Positions 32,202 through 39,737 of a stretch of DNA of 39,737 bases are shown here, in pieces (position 1 is the first letter of the stretch; the number at the start of each line of letters is the position of its first letter). The stretch covers positions 1-39,737 of the forward strand of contig JBQTJN010000064.1 in NCBI GenBank assembly GCA_052387095.1, written 5' to 3'. This stretch comes from JBQTJN01 sp052387095. GTDB taxonomy: Bacteria; Pseudomonadota; Alphaproteobacteria; Micavibrionales; Micavibrionaceae. The notes beneath the pieces are model-generated. The model was not told where the DNA came from and made no database searches. It saw only the letters and a list, made by a program, of their open reading frames with translations. The translations under genes and the position numbers were made by a program.

Positions 32202-33238
32202 TCAAAAAGTATAAGCCAGTCCCGTCGAAAGGATTGTCTTGTCATCGCCGCGCACTGCACCACCACCCAGCATAAAGCGGAGAGCGGGCGTGAGCCAGAT
32301 TATGATCTGAATGTCCGCCCCGGGCTTTCCATTCAGAAAGCCTGCTGATCCCCGCAGATCGGCGCGCTTATGGAAGGGGATGATTCCCTGCGCCAGTACA
32401 GATGTTCTCCAGCTGGATGTGCAGTTCCGGAACGTACAGTTTTCGGTATTCAACGCTTCGGCCATGAATTTCCACCGCAGCTTATCGGTGCGGCCCTCTA
32501 TATTGGCGTAGAAATTATTCTCTATCTGGTTTTTGCCATTTTTTGCCCGTGCAAGCGTCAGATGTTGGCAACCCGCTTCAAGAGCGCCTGTTTTAGAAAA
32601 CTGGTACAGAATTCCGGCCTGTGCGAAAAAGGAGGGGGCTGTCGTATAGCCCGGGCCGTTTTCCGCCCCGAAATTTTTGTTCAGCGCGGCTATTTTCCAT
32701 ACCGCCCCCCCTTTACGATGAGATCCGTTTTTTTCGTCAGGTTTTGCGTTTTTTGCAGCGTAAAACCCGTTAAACCTCCCCGTAAGATGTTTTGTACGCG
32801 GTCGAGCGCCGGCAGGGGAAAACCCTGCTCCATCTGTTTATTGCTATTTCCCAAAAGATCGGACGGGGCAAACAGCCCGCCCTCAAGCTTGAAGCCCTTG
32901 TTAAACTCCTTGGCAGCTTTCAGAAAAAACAGCCGGATGTCGGTTTTACGGCCAAAACGAGAAGGCTGTGCATTGTCGAGTTTCAAGGCGCCGCTGATCG
33001 TGATTTTATGCTTCGGGATTTTGGCCGTGAGAATCAGGTTCGGCATATCATATTCATAAAGCGTATTGTCGCTGATCACTGCATCGGTGATAAACCGCGC
33101 CATGCCCGAAAATATTACAACAGGGGTTTTTGGTTTGGGCTCATCCGGTTTTTCTTCAGGTTTTTGCTGCGCGCTTGCCGGAAAAAACATAGCCAGGCTT
33201 AAGAGTGCTGTTCCAAACATGGCTTTTATATATTTCAT
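32202..33238 (-). pseudogene. Outer-membrane beta-barrel-like protein, interrupted at a poly-G tract (frameshifted or phase-off)
   Basis: ATG 33238, with AAAGGGG 9 bases upstream, begins a signal peptide (MKYIKAMFGTALLSLAMFFPASA-Q). The frame stops at 32690 after 182 residues, right after a run of seven G on the coding strand. With one more G the frame continues without any stop through alternating polar/hydrophobic strands (WKIAALNKNFG, FFAQAGILYQFSKTG, NNFYANIEGRTDKLRWKFMAEAL, ADIQIIIWLTPALRFMLGGGAV) to a terminal LAYTF, giving 345 residues. The C-terminal aromatic residue is typical of outer-membrane barrels. Intact coding quality on both sides suggests either a switchable gene or a sequencing slip rather than an old pseudogene. 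The MFS gene is upstream on the same strand. Confidence 0.75.
32705..32711 (-). repeat. Seven-G homopolymer at the frame break of the barrel gene
   Basis: Seven C on the plus strand (seven G in the gene) lie exactly where reading passes from the N-terminal to the C-terminal frame. G8 (or G5) would restore one continuous protein. It is the kind of tract that changes length by slippage. Confidence 0.85.
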
Positions 33239-33327
33239 TAATATATACCCCTTTGATTGCAACTATTAATCATAATATAAGAGGAAATGCAAATATCGTG
33301 TGTTTGCCCCCAATGGTTACGTATTGA

Positions 33328-34566
33328 TCAGCTTTCGCTGAAGGCGAGATCCCGCCCGTAGGTTTCCCTGAGATTCCGCCATCCTACCCAGGCCAGTGTG
33401 AAAATAATCAGGCCAATTATGCCAGCGGCGGCAAGGGGCCCGAGTATTTTCAGGTGCGCGTAGGCCATATTCATCGGAATGGTCAGGCCGCGGGCAAAGT
33501 TGGGAATGGTGGTGACGGCGGTGGCTCGTATATTGGTGCCGAACTGCTCGGCGGCCCATGTCGCGCCGATTACCCAGACGCCGAATGTCATGCCAAGAAG
33601 CCCGTTCAATACATAAAACTCATTGACCGTATTGGCCGGCCAGACCAGGTATTTCAGGAAGACCGCACTTCCCAGCATGAGAAAAACAAGGGCTGCCTTT
33701 CTGCGGCTTTGCAGGCGTTCACTCAGGGCTATGGCCATCAGGTCGCCGAGAATGACGCTGCTATAGCCGATTCCCAGGATAATATTGGGTTTAACCGCCC
33801 CGGAAATGTCCATCGCCTTGGACAGTTCGGGCGAGAGTGTCCAGAGAATCTGCGGGATGAAAACCGAAGGCGCCATGAGAAAAATTGCGCATATCCAGGT
33901 TTTGAAAAGGGCCGGATTACAGAGAATAAGACGTATGCCTCCGCGTACGATGTTCTGACCGGCCATACCGAGATACATGCCCGATTCCGACAGTAAAACC
34001 CTTGTAAAAAGAAGGAGAAGGCCGCCCAGCCCGCCGATCAGGTAGGCCGTACGCCAGGGTACGAATTCGGCGACCAGGGCGGCCGCCAATACCCCGAAGA
34101 AGCCCATGACGATAAAGGCCATAATGCCATAACCACGCTTTGCCGGAGCAAGGCCTTCGGCGATCAGGGTGACCCCGGCGCCGAGTTCGCCGGCCAGTCC
34201 GAAACCGGTGACAAAACGGGCAAGGCCGTAGAACGGCACATGCATGACAAAGGCGCTGGCGAGGCTGCCGATCGCATAAAGAATAATGGAGACATAAAGG
34301 GCTTTTTTACGGCCATAGCGGTCACCCAGGACCCCGGCGGTATAAGCGCCGATCAGCAATCCCCCAAACTGGCAGCTGGAGATGAAAAGTCCCGCATCCG
34401 TCAACGCCTCGCCGGACAATCCCAGATCTGACAGGCTTTTGACACGCAGCATGTTGAAAAGAAACATATCGAACATGTCCACGAAATAACCAAGACTGGT
34501 GACGAGCACGACAGCCTGCAGGAGGATAGGGTTAGTAATGGCGGAATTCTGCGTAGTTGCGGTCAT
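33328..34566 (-). CDS. Major facilitator superfamily transporter (sugar/metabolite-proton symporter-like)
   Basis: It has 412 residues and about twelve transmembrane helices. The signature loop between helices 2 and 3 is GVLGDRYGRKKAL. Helix 4-5 has FVTGFGLAGELGAGVTLIAEGLAPAKRGYG, and the second half has the weaker RLQSRRKAALVF loop. The pattern resembles the metabolite:H+ symporter group, whose members take up organic acids or osmolytes; the substrate here is unknown. ATG 34566 is preferred over the frame's start at 34656, whose extra 30 residues look non-coding and run into the regulator's promoter; GAGG lies rather far (14 bases) upstream. It is divergent from the TrmB-like regulator, its probable controller. 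Confidence 0.85.
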   Translation of the reverse strand: MTATTQNSAITNPILLQAVVLVTSLGYFVDMFDMFLFNMLRVKSLSDLGLSGEALTDAGLFISSCQFGGLLIGAYTAGVLGDRYGRKKALYVSIILYAIGSLASAFVMHVPFYGLARFVTGFGLAGELGAGVTLIAEGLAPAKRGYGIMAFIVMGFFGVLAAALVAEFVPWRTAYLIGGLGGLLLLFTRVLLSESGMYLGMAGQNIVRGGIRLILCNPALFKTWICAIFLMAPSVFIPQILWTLSPELSKAMDISGAVKPNIILGIGYSSVILGDLMAIALSERLQSRRKAALVFLMLGSAVFLKYLVWPANTVNEFYVLNGLLGMTFGVWVIGATWAAEQFGTNIRATAVTTIPNFARGLTIPMNMAYAHLKILGPLAAAGIIGLIIFTLAWVGWRNLRETYGRDLAFSES

Positions 34567-34638
34567 ATCTGCGTATCTTTCCTCTGATTGGAAAGCCGCA
34601 TTATTGTTTGTTATAACTAAAGTGTGCAAAGATGTGTC

Positions 34639-34668
34639 TCGACAATCCGACATCACATGTCGTATAAT
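34639..34668 (+). promoter_or_regulatory. Promoter with embedded palindrome, probable operator of the TrmB-like regulator
   Basis: -35 TCGACA (34639-34644) and a perfect -10 TATAAT (34663-34668) are 18 bases apart. The spacer ends in the palindrome CGACAT-CAC-ATGTCG (34648-34662), abutting the -10 box. A protein bound there would block RNA polymerase. The regulator's ATG is 32 bases downstream, so self-repression is likely. Confidence 0.6.
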
Positions 34669-34700
34669 TGTGACAACACGACTTAAAAAGGCCTGCTTTT

Positions 34701-35525
34701 ATGCTCCAAGAGGTGTTTGCAACGCTTGGTTTTCGGGACGAAGAGGTGAAAGCCTATCTGCTATTGCTGGATCACGGCGCATGCCCGGCCGGTGACCTGG
34801 CCAGGCTGATGGGCGCGCCGCGGCCTTCGGTTTATGGCTATCTTGAGCGGTTGATGGAAGGCGGTTTGGTTTCGCAGAGCATGAATCGCGGCGTCAAAGT
34901 CTTTGTGCCGGAGCCGGGAGACAAAATCCGTGCGCTCTATAAACGCAAGATCGAAGAGCTGCAGGCGAAAGAAAGGTCGCTGGACGTGATCCTGCCCGCA
35001 TTGCAACGTCACGCGGGCCTGACCTATATGCGGCCGCAGATGCGGTTTTTTGAAGGGCGGCAGGGGATTGAGTCGGCCCTTGAGGATATTTTAACCGCGC
35101 CGGCCGGTACCATGACCTGTTCCTTCTGGCCGATTGCTGCAGCAATAAGTGTAACATCGTCGGAATTTTTCCGCTATCACAATGCCGAGCGAATCAAACG
35201 GGATATCCATGTGCAGGGGATCTGGCCGCGCAAGCAGGGGGTGGAGATCAAGAAACACCCGTTCCTGGGATCGGGGCCTGATTTCAAGCGCGAGATCCGT
35301 CAGGCGCCGTCCACCATCGAGACGCATATGGGCTACTGGATTTACGGGCACAAGGTGATTTTTACCTCCAGCCGTACCGAGAGCTACGCGTTTATCATGG
35401 AAAGTGCGGAAATGGCGCAGCTTATGACGACCCAGCACCGGTTGATCTGGGGTATGTCGGAGCCGATTCTCTCCGATCCGCGCGACACGAAATCTTTCAT
35501 AGAGGATGTTCGCAATAATTTCTAA
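34701..35525 (+). CDS. TrmB-family transcriptional regulator
   Basis: It has 274 residues. The N-terminal winged helix-turn-helix, about 1-75 (FRDEEVKAYLLLLDHGACPAGDLARLMGAPRPSVYGYLERLMEGGLVSQ), is followed by a short helical linker (YKRKIEELQAKERSLDVILPAL) and a C-terminal domain starting MRFFEGRQGIESALEDIL, the pattern of TrmB-type sensors. The ligand is unknown; the divergent MFS gene suggests it senses that transporter's substrate. AAGG lies about 9 bases before ATG 34701. Its TAA stop interlocks with the stop of trpF on the other strand (35522-35525), so the insertion reaches right up to trpF. Confidence 0.82.
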   Translation: MLQEVFATLGFRDEEVKAYLLLLDHGACPAGDLARLMGAPRPSVYGYLERLMEGGLVSQSMNRGVKVFVPEPGDKIRALYKRKIEELQAKERSLDVILPALQRHAGLTYMRPQMRFFEGRQGIESALEDILTAPAGTMTCSFWPIAAAISVTSSEFFRYHNAERIKRDIHVQGIWPRKQGVEIKKHPFLGSGPDFKREIRQAPSTIETHMGYWIYGHKVIFTSSRTESYAFIMESAEMAQLMTTQHRLIWGMSEPILSDPRDTKSFIEDVRNNF

Positions 35526-36133
35526 AGGCGCGCTGCTGCAATAAATTCACGGATTTTGGCGGGATCCTTAGTGCCGGGCGCGGATTCAACACCGGAAGAG
35601 ACATCTACAGCATCCGGGCGCAGCAAAGCCAGGGCCTCGCCGATATTGGCCGCATCAAGCCCGCCCGAAAGCATCCAGGGTTTTGTGAAGGACCGGCCTG
35701 CCAGGATAGTCCAGTCGAAGCTTTTGCCGCTGCCGCCGGGACCGGAATCGAAGAGCAGCCAGTCGCTCACAGCTTCGTACTCTTTGATCGCATCAAGACT
35801 GGCGGCCCCGGTGACGCGGATCGCTTTCATGGCCGGGATTTTGCTGCGGGTTTTTATGGCGGCGACACGTTCGGGCGTTTCGTTGCCGTGCAACTGGATC
35901 ATGTCCGGTTGGACCGCGGTCATGATGTCGTCCAGCGTTTTATCGCACGGATCGACGAGCAGGGCGAGGGCGGAAATGTGCGCCGGCACGTACCGACGTA
36001 AATAGCGGGCGGTTTCAGGATCAATATTGCGCGGCGAGGGCGCATGGAAGACGAAGCCGATAAAATCCGCGCCTGATTCGATAGCGGTGGTGACTGTGTC
36101 CGGTGTCTTGAGACCGCATATTTTGATTTTCAT
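35522..36133 (-). CDS. trpF: Phosphoribosylanthranilate isomerase
   Basis: Amadori rearrangement step of tryptophan synthesis. It has 203 residues from ATG 36133; a TTG 12 bases upstream in frame overlaps the pyrF stop and is less likely. Catalytic Cys is in MKIKICGLKTPD, and the catalytic Asp is in LLFDSGPGGSGKSFDW. Also seen are DFIGFVFHAPSPRNI, MIQLHGNETPE, MLSGGLDAANIGEAL and the closing DVSSGVESAPGTKDP. It lies 4 bases after pyrF. trpB, its usual neighbour, is 3.4 kb away beyond the accessory block. Confidence 0.96.
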   Translation of the reverse strand: MKIKICGLKTPDTVTTAIESGADFIGFVFHAPSPRNIDPETARYLRRYVPAHISALALLVDPCDKTLDDIMTAVQPDMIQLHGNETPERVAAIKTRSKIPAMKAIRVTGAASLDAIKEYEAVSDWLLFDSGPGGSGKSFDWTILAGRSFTKPWMLSGGLDAANIGEALALLRPDAVDVSSGVESAPGTKDPAKIREFIAAARL

Positions 36134-36137
36134 GGCA

Positions 36138-36833
36138 TCAGCCAAGTGTGGAAAGAATTGCGCGTGCGGCGGCGGCAGGAGCCGGGCTTCCGGTGATCGG
36201 GCGGCCGATAACGAGATGGGTAGCGCCCTGATTGATGGCTTCTTGCGGGGTTATGGTGCGCTTCTGGTCGTCTTTACTTGCACCTTCAGGCCGGATACCG
36301 GGGACCATAAACACAAGATCTTGTCCGACCAGGCTGCGCAGTGTTGCAATTTCATGAGCTGAACACACAACGCCATCGAGACCGGAATCTTTTGCCAATT
36401 GTGCAAGAGCCTTAACGTGATGCTGGATATCGCCGGTGATATTTGTGTGTTGAAGATCGTCTTGAGAAAGGCTTGTCAGAACCGTGACAGCCAGCAGCTT
36501 TGTATCCGGGTGACACGCGTCTTTCGCGGCCTTCATCATATCGAGCCCGCCTGCTGCATGAACATTGAGATAGGCGGGTTTTATGCGGCGCGAAAGCGCT
36601 TTAACAGCGGCGGCGACCGTGTTCGGGATATCGTGATATTTCAGATCGATAAAAAGCGCTGCTTCCGGGCAGGAGTTTTGAATTTCCCCGATCCCGGCGG
36701 GGCCGAAGGCATTGAAAAATTCGAGGCCGAGTTTAAGGCCCTTCGTCACCGGGCCAACGGTCTTTGCCAGCATGCGGGCGTGGTCCAGATCGGTGGTATC
36801 GATCGCGCAGAAAATAGCAGGTGATTGTTCCAC
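36138..36833 (-). CDS. pyrF: Orotidine 5'-phosphate decarboxylase
   Basis: Final step of UMP synthesis. It has 231 residues from GTG 36833, which has AGGGA 7 bases upstream and lies 1 base after the lapA-like stop; the longer frame to 36920 only reads antisense-like sequence over that neighbour. The catalytic Lys-Asp network is in FIDLKYHDIPNTV (Asp63, Lys65, Asp68). The start AIFCAIDTTD, the phosphate-binding VPGIRPEG and LVIGRPITGSP are intact. Length is normal for the bacterial class I enzyme. Confidence 0.96.
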   Translation of the reverse strand: MEQSPAIFCAIDTTDLDHARMLAKTVGPVTKGLKLGLEFFNAFGPAGIGEIQNSCPEAALFIDLKYHDIPNTVAAAVKALSRRIKPAYLNVHAAGGLDMMKAAKDACHPDTKLLAVTVLTSLSQDDLQHTNITGDIQHHVKALAQLAKDSGLDGVVCSAHEIATLRSLVGQDLVFMVPGIRPEGASKDDQKRTITPQEAINQGATHLVIGRPITGSPAPAAAARAILSTLG

Positions 36834-36834
36834 T

Positions 36835-37206
36835 TTAGAGTCCCTGGCCTGAACCGTCCGCCGGGGCGGGCAGCGCGTAAAAATCCTTTTGCGCCGGCAC
36901 TGTATTGCCGTTGGCGGCATTTTTCAACTGGGCCTCGAGACTTTTGATGCGGCGTTTTTGTTCGCGGCGCTCGCGGCGGAGCGCGGATGTGTTCAGCCAC
37001 GAGATGATCCCGCCGAAAAGGAGCCCGGCCAGCAGCGCGCCGACCACGAAAAAGCAGAAAGGCATTTCCAGCGGCGGGTTAACGGGACTCCAGTGAAACG
37101 CGACATTCTGACGATTGGCGACGGCGAAGAGAATGACCAGAATGACAACCGGGAACCCGGCCAGCCAGCGCAGGAATTTGAAGATGGTGGAGCTCTTAAT
37201 ATTCAC
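36835..37206 (-). CDS. LapA-domain (DUF1049) small membrane protein
   Basis: It has 123 residues with two transmembrane helices, about 10-30 (FLRWLAGFPVVILVILFAVANRQNV) and about 44-68 (FCFFVVGALLAGLLFGGIISWL), then a charged coiled-coil (ALRRERREQKRRIKSLEAQLK) and a Pro/Ala-rich tail. This is the lipopolysaccharide-assembly LapA domain pattern; the enterobacterial member controls LpxC turnover, but that role is not shown here. GTG 37206 starts within the ihfB 3' end (11-base overlap). The frame continues further upstream only as a shadow of ihfB. The position ihfB-lapA-pyrF/trpF is common in alphaproteobacteria. Confidence 0.8.
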   Translation of the reverse strand: MNIKSSTIFKFLRWLAGFPVVILVILFAVANRQNVAFHWSPVNPPLEMPFCFFVVGALLAGLLFGGIISWLNTSALRRERREQKRRIKSLEAQLKNAANGNTVPAQKDFYALPAPADGSGQGL

Positions 37207-37486
37207 TTTGGCCGTTGAGGCGTTCACGCAGCGCTTTGCCTGTTTTGAAGAAGGGCAGCCGCTTCGACTCCACCTTGACCGTTTCGCCGGTGCGTGGATT
37301 GCGGCCGGTGCGCGCCTCCCGGTGCTTGACGGAGAAGGCGCCGAAGCCGCGCAGCTCGACGCGGTCGCCCTTGGCGAGCGCGCCCGTGATTTCATCGAAA
37401 ATGGTGTCGACGATTTTTTCTACATCGCGGAGGTAGAGATGCGGGTTGCGTTCCGCAAGACGTTGGATGAGTTCAGATTTTGTCAT
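37196..37486 (-). CDS. ihfB: Integration host factor subunit beta
   Basis: Small DNA-bending protein that pairs with IhfA in replication, recombination and transcription. It has 96 residues of the HU/IHF fold: MTKSELIQRLAERNPHLYLRDVEKIVDTIFDEI, the GDRVELRGFGAFSVKHREARTGRNPRTGETVKV beta arm with its intercalating Pro (NPRTGE), and the closing KRLPFFKTGKALRERLN. TTGACG (37551-37546) upstream could be its -35 box; the -10 is unclear. rpsA, its usual upstream neighbour, is absent, replaced by the plus-strand accessory operon. Confidence 0.95.
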   Translation of the reverse strand: MTKSELIQRLAERNPHLYLRDVEKIVDTIFDEITGALAKGDRVELRGFGAFSVKHREARTGRNPRTGETVKVESKRLPFFKTGKALRERLNGQSEY

Positions 37487-37626
37487 GTGCGTAAATCTCT
37501 TAAATCCATAACGAATAACCTAAGATTGCCCAACGAGTCGCCTCCCGTCAAGCAAAACCCATTGAAATGGCAGGATTTTTTCGGCAGTTGTTGACTAAAG
37601 GCGCCTATTCCCTTGAAAAATTCTTA

Positions 37627-37655
37627 TTGACATAAAAATATAGCAATGTTATGAA
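37627..37655 (+). promoter_or_regulatory. Sigma70-type promoter of the right-end accessory operon
   Basis: Perfect -35 TTGACA (37627-37632), a 17-base A+T-rich spacer and -10 TATGAA (37650-37655). It lies 28 bases before ATG 37684 of the NAD-synthetase-like gene, in the divergent gap with ihfB (37487-37683), which holds no other gene. Confidence 0.6.
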
Positions 37656-37683
37656 ACTGCTACTTAAGAGAAAAGGATTATTT

Positions 37684-38557
37684 ATGGTATCCACGCCCGC
37701 AAAAGAACCCCGGTCTATCGATCTTAAGCTGACTTTTAACAATTTAGTGCAATGGATCAAAACCATGGCTGTCGAGCGGAATACGCCGGGCCTGATTGTT
37801 GGTATTAGCGGAACGGATTCCGGTCTCACTTAATCTTGCCTGCGCCAAGGCGTATGAGGAGCTTGGTAAACCGGAAAGAGTTCTGGGTGTTCATTACGGA
37901 TCGTCCTGGCCTCCATCAGATGAAATTGTGGAAAAGGCTATGGAACTGTTTGAAGTCAATACTATCGATGAATTAATTACAGAAGTTCCCTCTTTCAGAT
38001 GGCTGCCGAGAATTTTCATACCCTGGCTGCAAGCGCAGGCGCCGGGCTCCCTGATTGAGATTGATAACTCCTTTGACACTGAACGAGATCCGCTACGATG
38101 GGGACATTTATTTGACAGGTCGCTGAACGGCGCTAATCCAAAAGAGGCTATGCCTGAAGGTTCAAACTACTGGGTGGTTGGCACGCGCAACGCCAGCGAG
38201 CAGGAATTAAGTACCTATAGCAGCATGTCGATGTCTGCAAGCGTTCAGCCTATCATTCATCTGTGGAAGAGTGAGGTGCTGGCTATCTGCGCCGATCTCG
38301 GCATGCCTGAGGTCGCTTTGCAAAAATCCTGCGAGCCTGATTGCAATTGCGGCCGGTTTAATCTTCCCGCTCAACATATCAGAGAAATTGATTTGATTCT
38401 GATGGCGCAAAAAGGCGATCTTGATCCATCGTATCTTGAAAAAAACATAGAGCCTATTCTTCTTAGGAACCTTTGTAATTTTGTTGTACAGCAAAAGCTT
38501 GAAGCGGGTTTCAAAAAGGAAATCCCCTACATTCCTCCGGAAGACATGGTTATGTGA
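37684..38557 (+). pseudogene. NAD-synthetase-like ATP-pyrophosphatase, frameshifted in the P-loop region
   Basis: ATG 37684 (AAAAGGA, about 7 bases upstream) opens 49 residues leading to GLIVGISGTDSG, then a stop at 37831-37833. The next frame continues from about 37808 (SLNLACAKAYEELGKPERVLGVHYGSS) to 38557. The whole resembles NadE-type amidating enzymes: the ATP-pyrophosphatase loop, WVVGTRNASEQELSTYSS and HLWKSEVLAICADLGMP. Two defects fall in the same spot: a one- or two-base indel just after the loop, and SGTDS in place of the usual SGGxDS (one residue short). A cysteine cluster (KSCEPDCNCGR) is present where ordinary NadE has none that I recall. Downstream coding remains clean, and the next gene overlaps its stop. 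It may be a recent mutation or a sequence error. Confidence 0.75.
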
Positions 38558-39612
38558 TGACAAAAACGGATCCGGCACAGATGAAAAAGGCGCAGAATTC
38601 AGGTGATGACAAAGAAATTACGCGCGTTGTTCAAAATATTATGAAATTCTCCGATCACGTAGCAGCGTGCAAGTTGGCGCACATCATTTCCAAACAATCT
38701 CCGGGTTGCTCTGCGGAGGCACTCGCGCTTTTCAACACGAAAGGGCTAACGAAGGCAGAATCTAAATCTATGTTGCGGGATACTTTTTCCGCAAAAGACG
38801 GTTGGCCGGACAATATGTTTTCCACTTTGCCGGAAATCAGCGCGCGCTTCGGACGTTACACATTTTCTTTTCCTCAGTGTCGGTACCTGTCGCAATCTTT
38901 TAATGAAAGCTCCTTGTTAGAACGATATGGCATGCAGCGCCTGAAGCGGGATACCGATATAGCGGATCCCACGCTCCCTGAGCCCGATAAAGATCTATTC
39001 GGCCCTGGATTCAGGTGGAATGATGATGAATGGTATGTGGAATACAGGCGTGCCTACGTCATATGCTCGCGCCTATCTGAAACCCGGCCTGCGACCATCG
39101 TGATTAGAAACAGCTCCTATTATTTTGGGCGTGATCGTCTTGCCGCGCCTGCCTATGTGTCATGGAAATCTTTTACATCTTCTGATCTTGAAAATCTCAA
39201 TCCTCATTCTTTCGATTCTTCCGGTCCCTTCACGCGATGGCAAGATGTTTTTGCCGGCGGAGCCGCTAGCAATGACAAAGTCCAACAAATCAGCGAGACT
39301 TTTGATTTTCTTGACAGGTTTGACGAGAAGGTCAGTCACTGGATCGGGCATGAAGGATTCGATGATCTTAAAAAATTTCTCGAAACACGGTTACCCTTAC
39401 CTTATCCAAGTGCCATACCTTATCTTGCGGTTGTTGATAAAGGCATGCCGCCGTGGTTTCCGAAAGCTTCAGTTCTTGTTACGCCGGAACTGGTGGAGCT
39501 TATGCAGGAAGGCGCGCTGGACGAACTTTTGCTGCTGGCTGAAAATCCGAATCATAAATTTGTTCTTTTATCCGGCGCCAGTGGAGATCTGCCTGTAAAG
39601 CCCGCATTTTAA
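38557..39612 (+). CDS. Unrecognised 351-residue protein coupled to the NAD-synthetase-like gene
   Basis: ATG 38557 overlaps the upstream stop by one base (TGATG); a GTG one codon earlier is possible. The protein is soluble, with no signal peptide or membrane helix. An N-terminal helical part (about 15-70) is followed by a Trp/Tyr/Asp-rich middle (FGPGFRWNDDEWYVEYRRAYVICSRL, ATIVIRNSSYYFGRDRL) and a C-terminal part with EKVSHWIGHEGFDDLKKFLETR and PELVELMQEGALDELLLLAENPNHKF. I know no matching domain. The coupling suggests it acts with, or on the product of, the ATP-pyrophosphatase. Base composition is slightly below that of the core genes. Confidence 0.75.
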   Translation: MTKTDPAQMKKAQNSGDDKEITRVVQNIMKFSDHVAACKLAHIISKQSPGCSAEALALFNTKGLTKAESKSMLRDTFSAKDGWPDNMFSTLPEISARFGRYTFSFPQCRYLSQSFNESSLLERYGMQRLKRDTDIADPTLPEPDKDLFGPGFRWNDDEWYVEYRRAYVICSRLSETRPATIVIRNSSYYFGRDRLAAPAYVSWKSFTSSDLENLNPHSFDSSGPFTRWQDVFAGGAASNDKVQQISETFDFLDRFDEKVSHWIGHEGFDDLKKFLETRLPLPYPSAIPYLAVVDKGMPPWFPKASVLVTPELVELMQEGALDELLLLAENPNHKFVLLSGASGDLPVKPAF

Positions 39613-39737
39613 TCTCTCTCGGGTTTATTCCTCGCCCCTTGGGGCGTAAACTTCATGGATGAGCGGATACATCCATAAGCGGCATAATGTTACGGTACTT
39701 CTTTATCATTTTGTTTTTCCAGCAAAATACCGTCGCG
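39613..39737. other. Right-edge intergenic stretch with two inverted repeats
   Basis: CGCCCC-TT-GGGGCG (39633-39646) is a perfect G+C-rich palindrome 20 bases after the last gene, without a T-run. Near the edge, ACGGTA (39693-39698) and ATTTTG have inverted partners in CAAAATACCGT (39723-39733). No coding frame is seen. Confidence 0.45.

Noticed and set aside
37207..37395. N-terminal extension of the lapA-like frame
   Set aside because: It overlaps ihfB completely and reads as low-complexity Ser/Arg/Ala sequence; GTG 37206 begins the conserved domain.
37800..37840. Programmed ribosomal frameshift in the NAD-synthetase-like gene
   Set aside because: No slippery heptamer, no stop-codon +1 motif of the prfB type and no clear stimulatory structure; the missing loop residue points to damage or sequence error instead.
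39633..39646. Terminator for the right-end operon
   Set aside because: The palindrome is perfect but has only a two-base centre and no following T-run.
1..39737. CRISPR arrays, tRNA or rRNA genes, transposases, integrases
   Set aside because: No regularly spaced short repeats, cloverleaf-like sequences or mobile-element proteins were recognised on either strand.

Overview
The window is bacterial chromosomal DNA and reads as an alphaproteobacterium. The main support is a conserved set of genes: a ChvI/ChvG two-component pair, RapZ, AhcY, a DivL-like sensor kinase carrying tyrosine where the phosphorylated histidine should be, TsaE, a MurU-like nucleotidyltransferase, AddB, AddA and thioredoxin. 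Beside it lies ihfB-lapA-pyrF-trpF-trpB-trpA-accD-folC, another arrangement common in this class. The order or genus is not certain; a Rhodospirillales- or Micavibrio-like lineage is only a guess.

Layout. 1-8185 (+): the 3' end of a giant repeat-bearing surface protein, then its probable type I secretion machine (TolC-like, LapB-type ABC transporter, HlyD-like adaptor). 8182-8574 (-): a small SpoIIAA/STAS-like protein. 8693-11263 (+): thrS and infC, the latter with an AUU start that the usual start codons miss. 11331-19266 (-): tsaE-murU-addB-addA, every junction a 4-base ATGA overlap, then trxA. 19302-20330 (+): a small exported protein and an A+T-rich membrane gene behind an (AT)10 tract. 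20435-23812 (-): divL-like kinase and ahcY. 23933-24428 (+): two unrecognised small genes. 24430-32132 (-): rapZ, chvG, chvI, folC, accD, trpA, trpB. 32202-35525: an accessory block (broken outer-membrane barrel gene, MFS transporter, divergent TrmB-like regulator) placed between trpB and trpF. 35522-37486 (-): trpF, pyrF, lapA-like gene, ihfB. 37627-39612 (+): a promoter driving a frameshifted NAD-synthetase-like gene coupled to a 352-residue unknown protein.

The housekeeping genes cover aminoacylation and initiation, recombination repair, t6A tRNA modification, cell-wall recycling, methyl-cycle salvage, envelope stress signalling, folate, fatty-acid, tryptophan and pyrimidine synthesis. The unusual material sits at the joints between these blocks: a possible poly-G phase-variable barrel protein, a dinucleotide repeat in a promoter spacer, a RapZ with a broken P-loop next to a site where PTS genes would be expected, and the damaged ATP-pyrophosphatase operon at the right edge.

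No rRNA, tRNA, CRISPR array, transposase or phage gene was seen. No stretch over 300 bases lacks a gene or broken gene; the longest gaps are 2695-2927 and 37487-37683.
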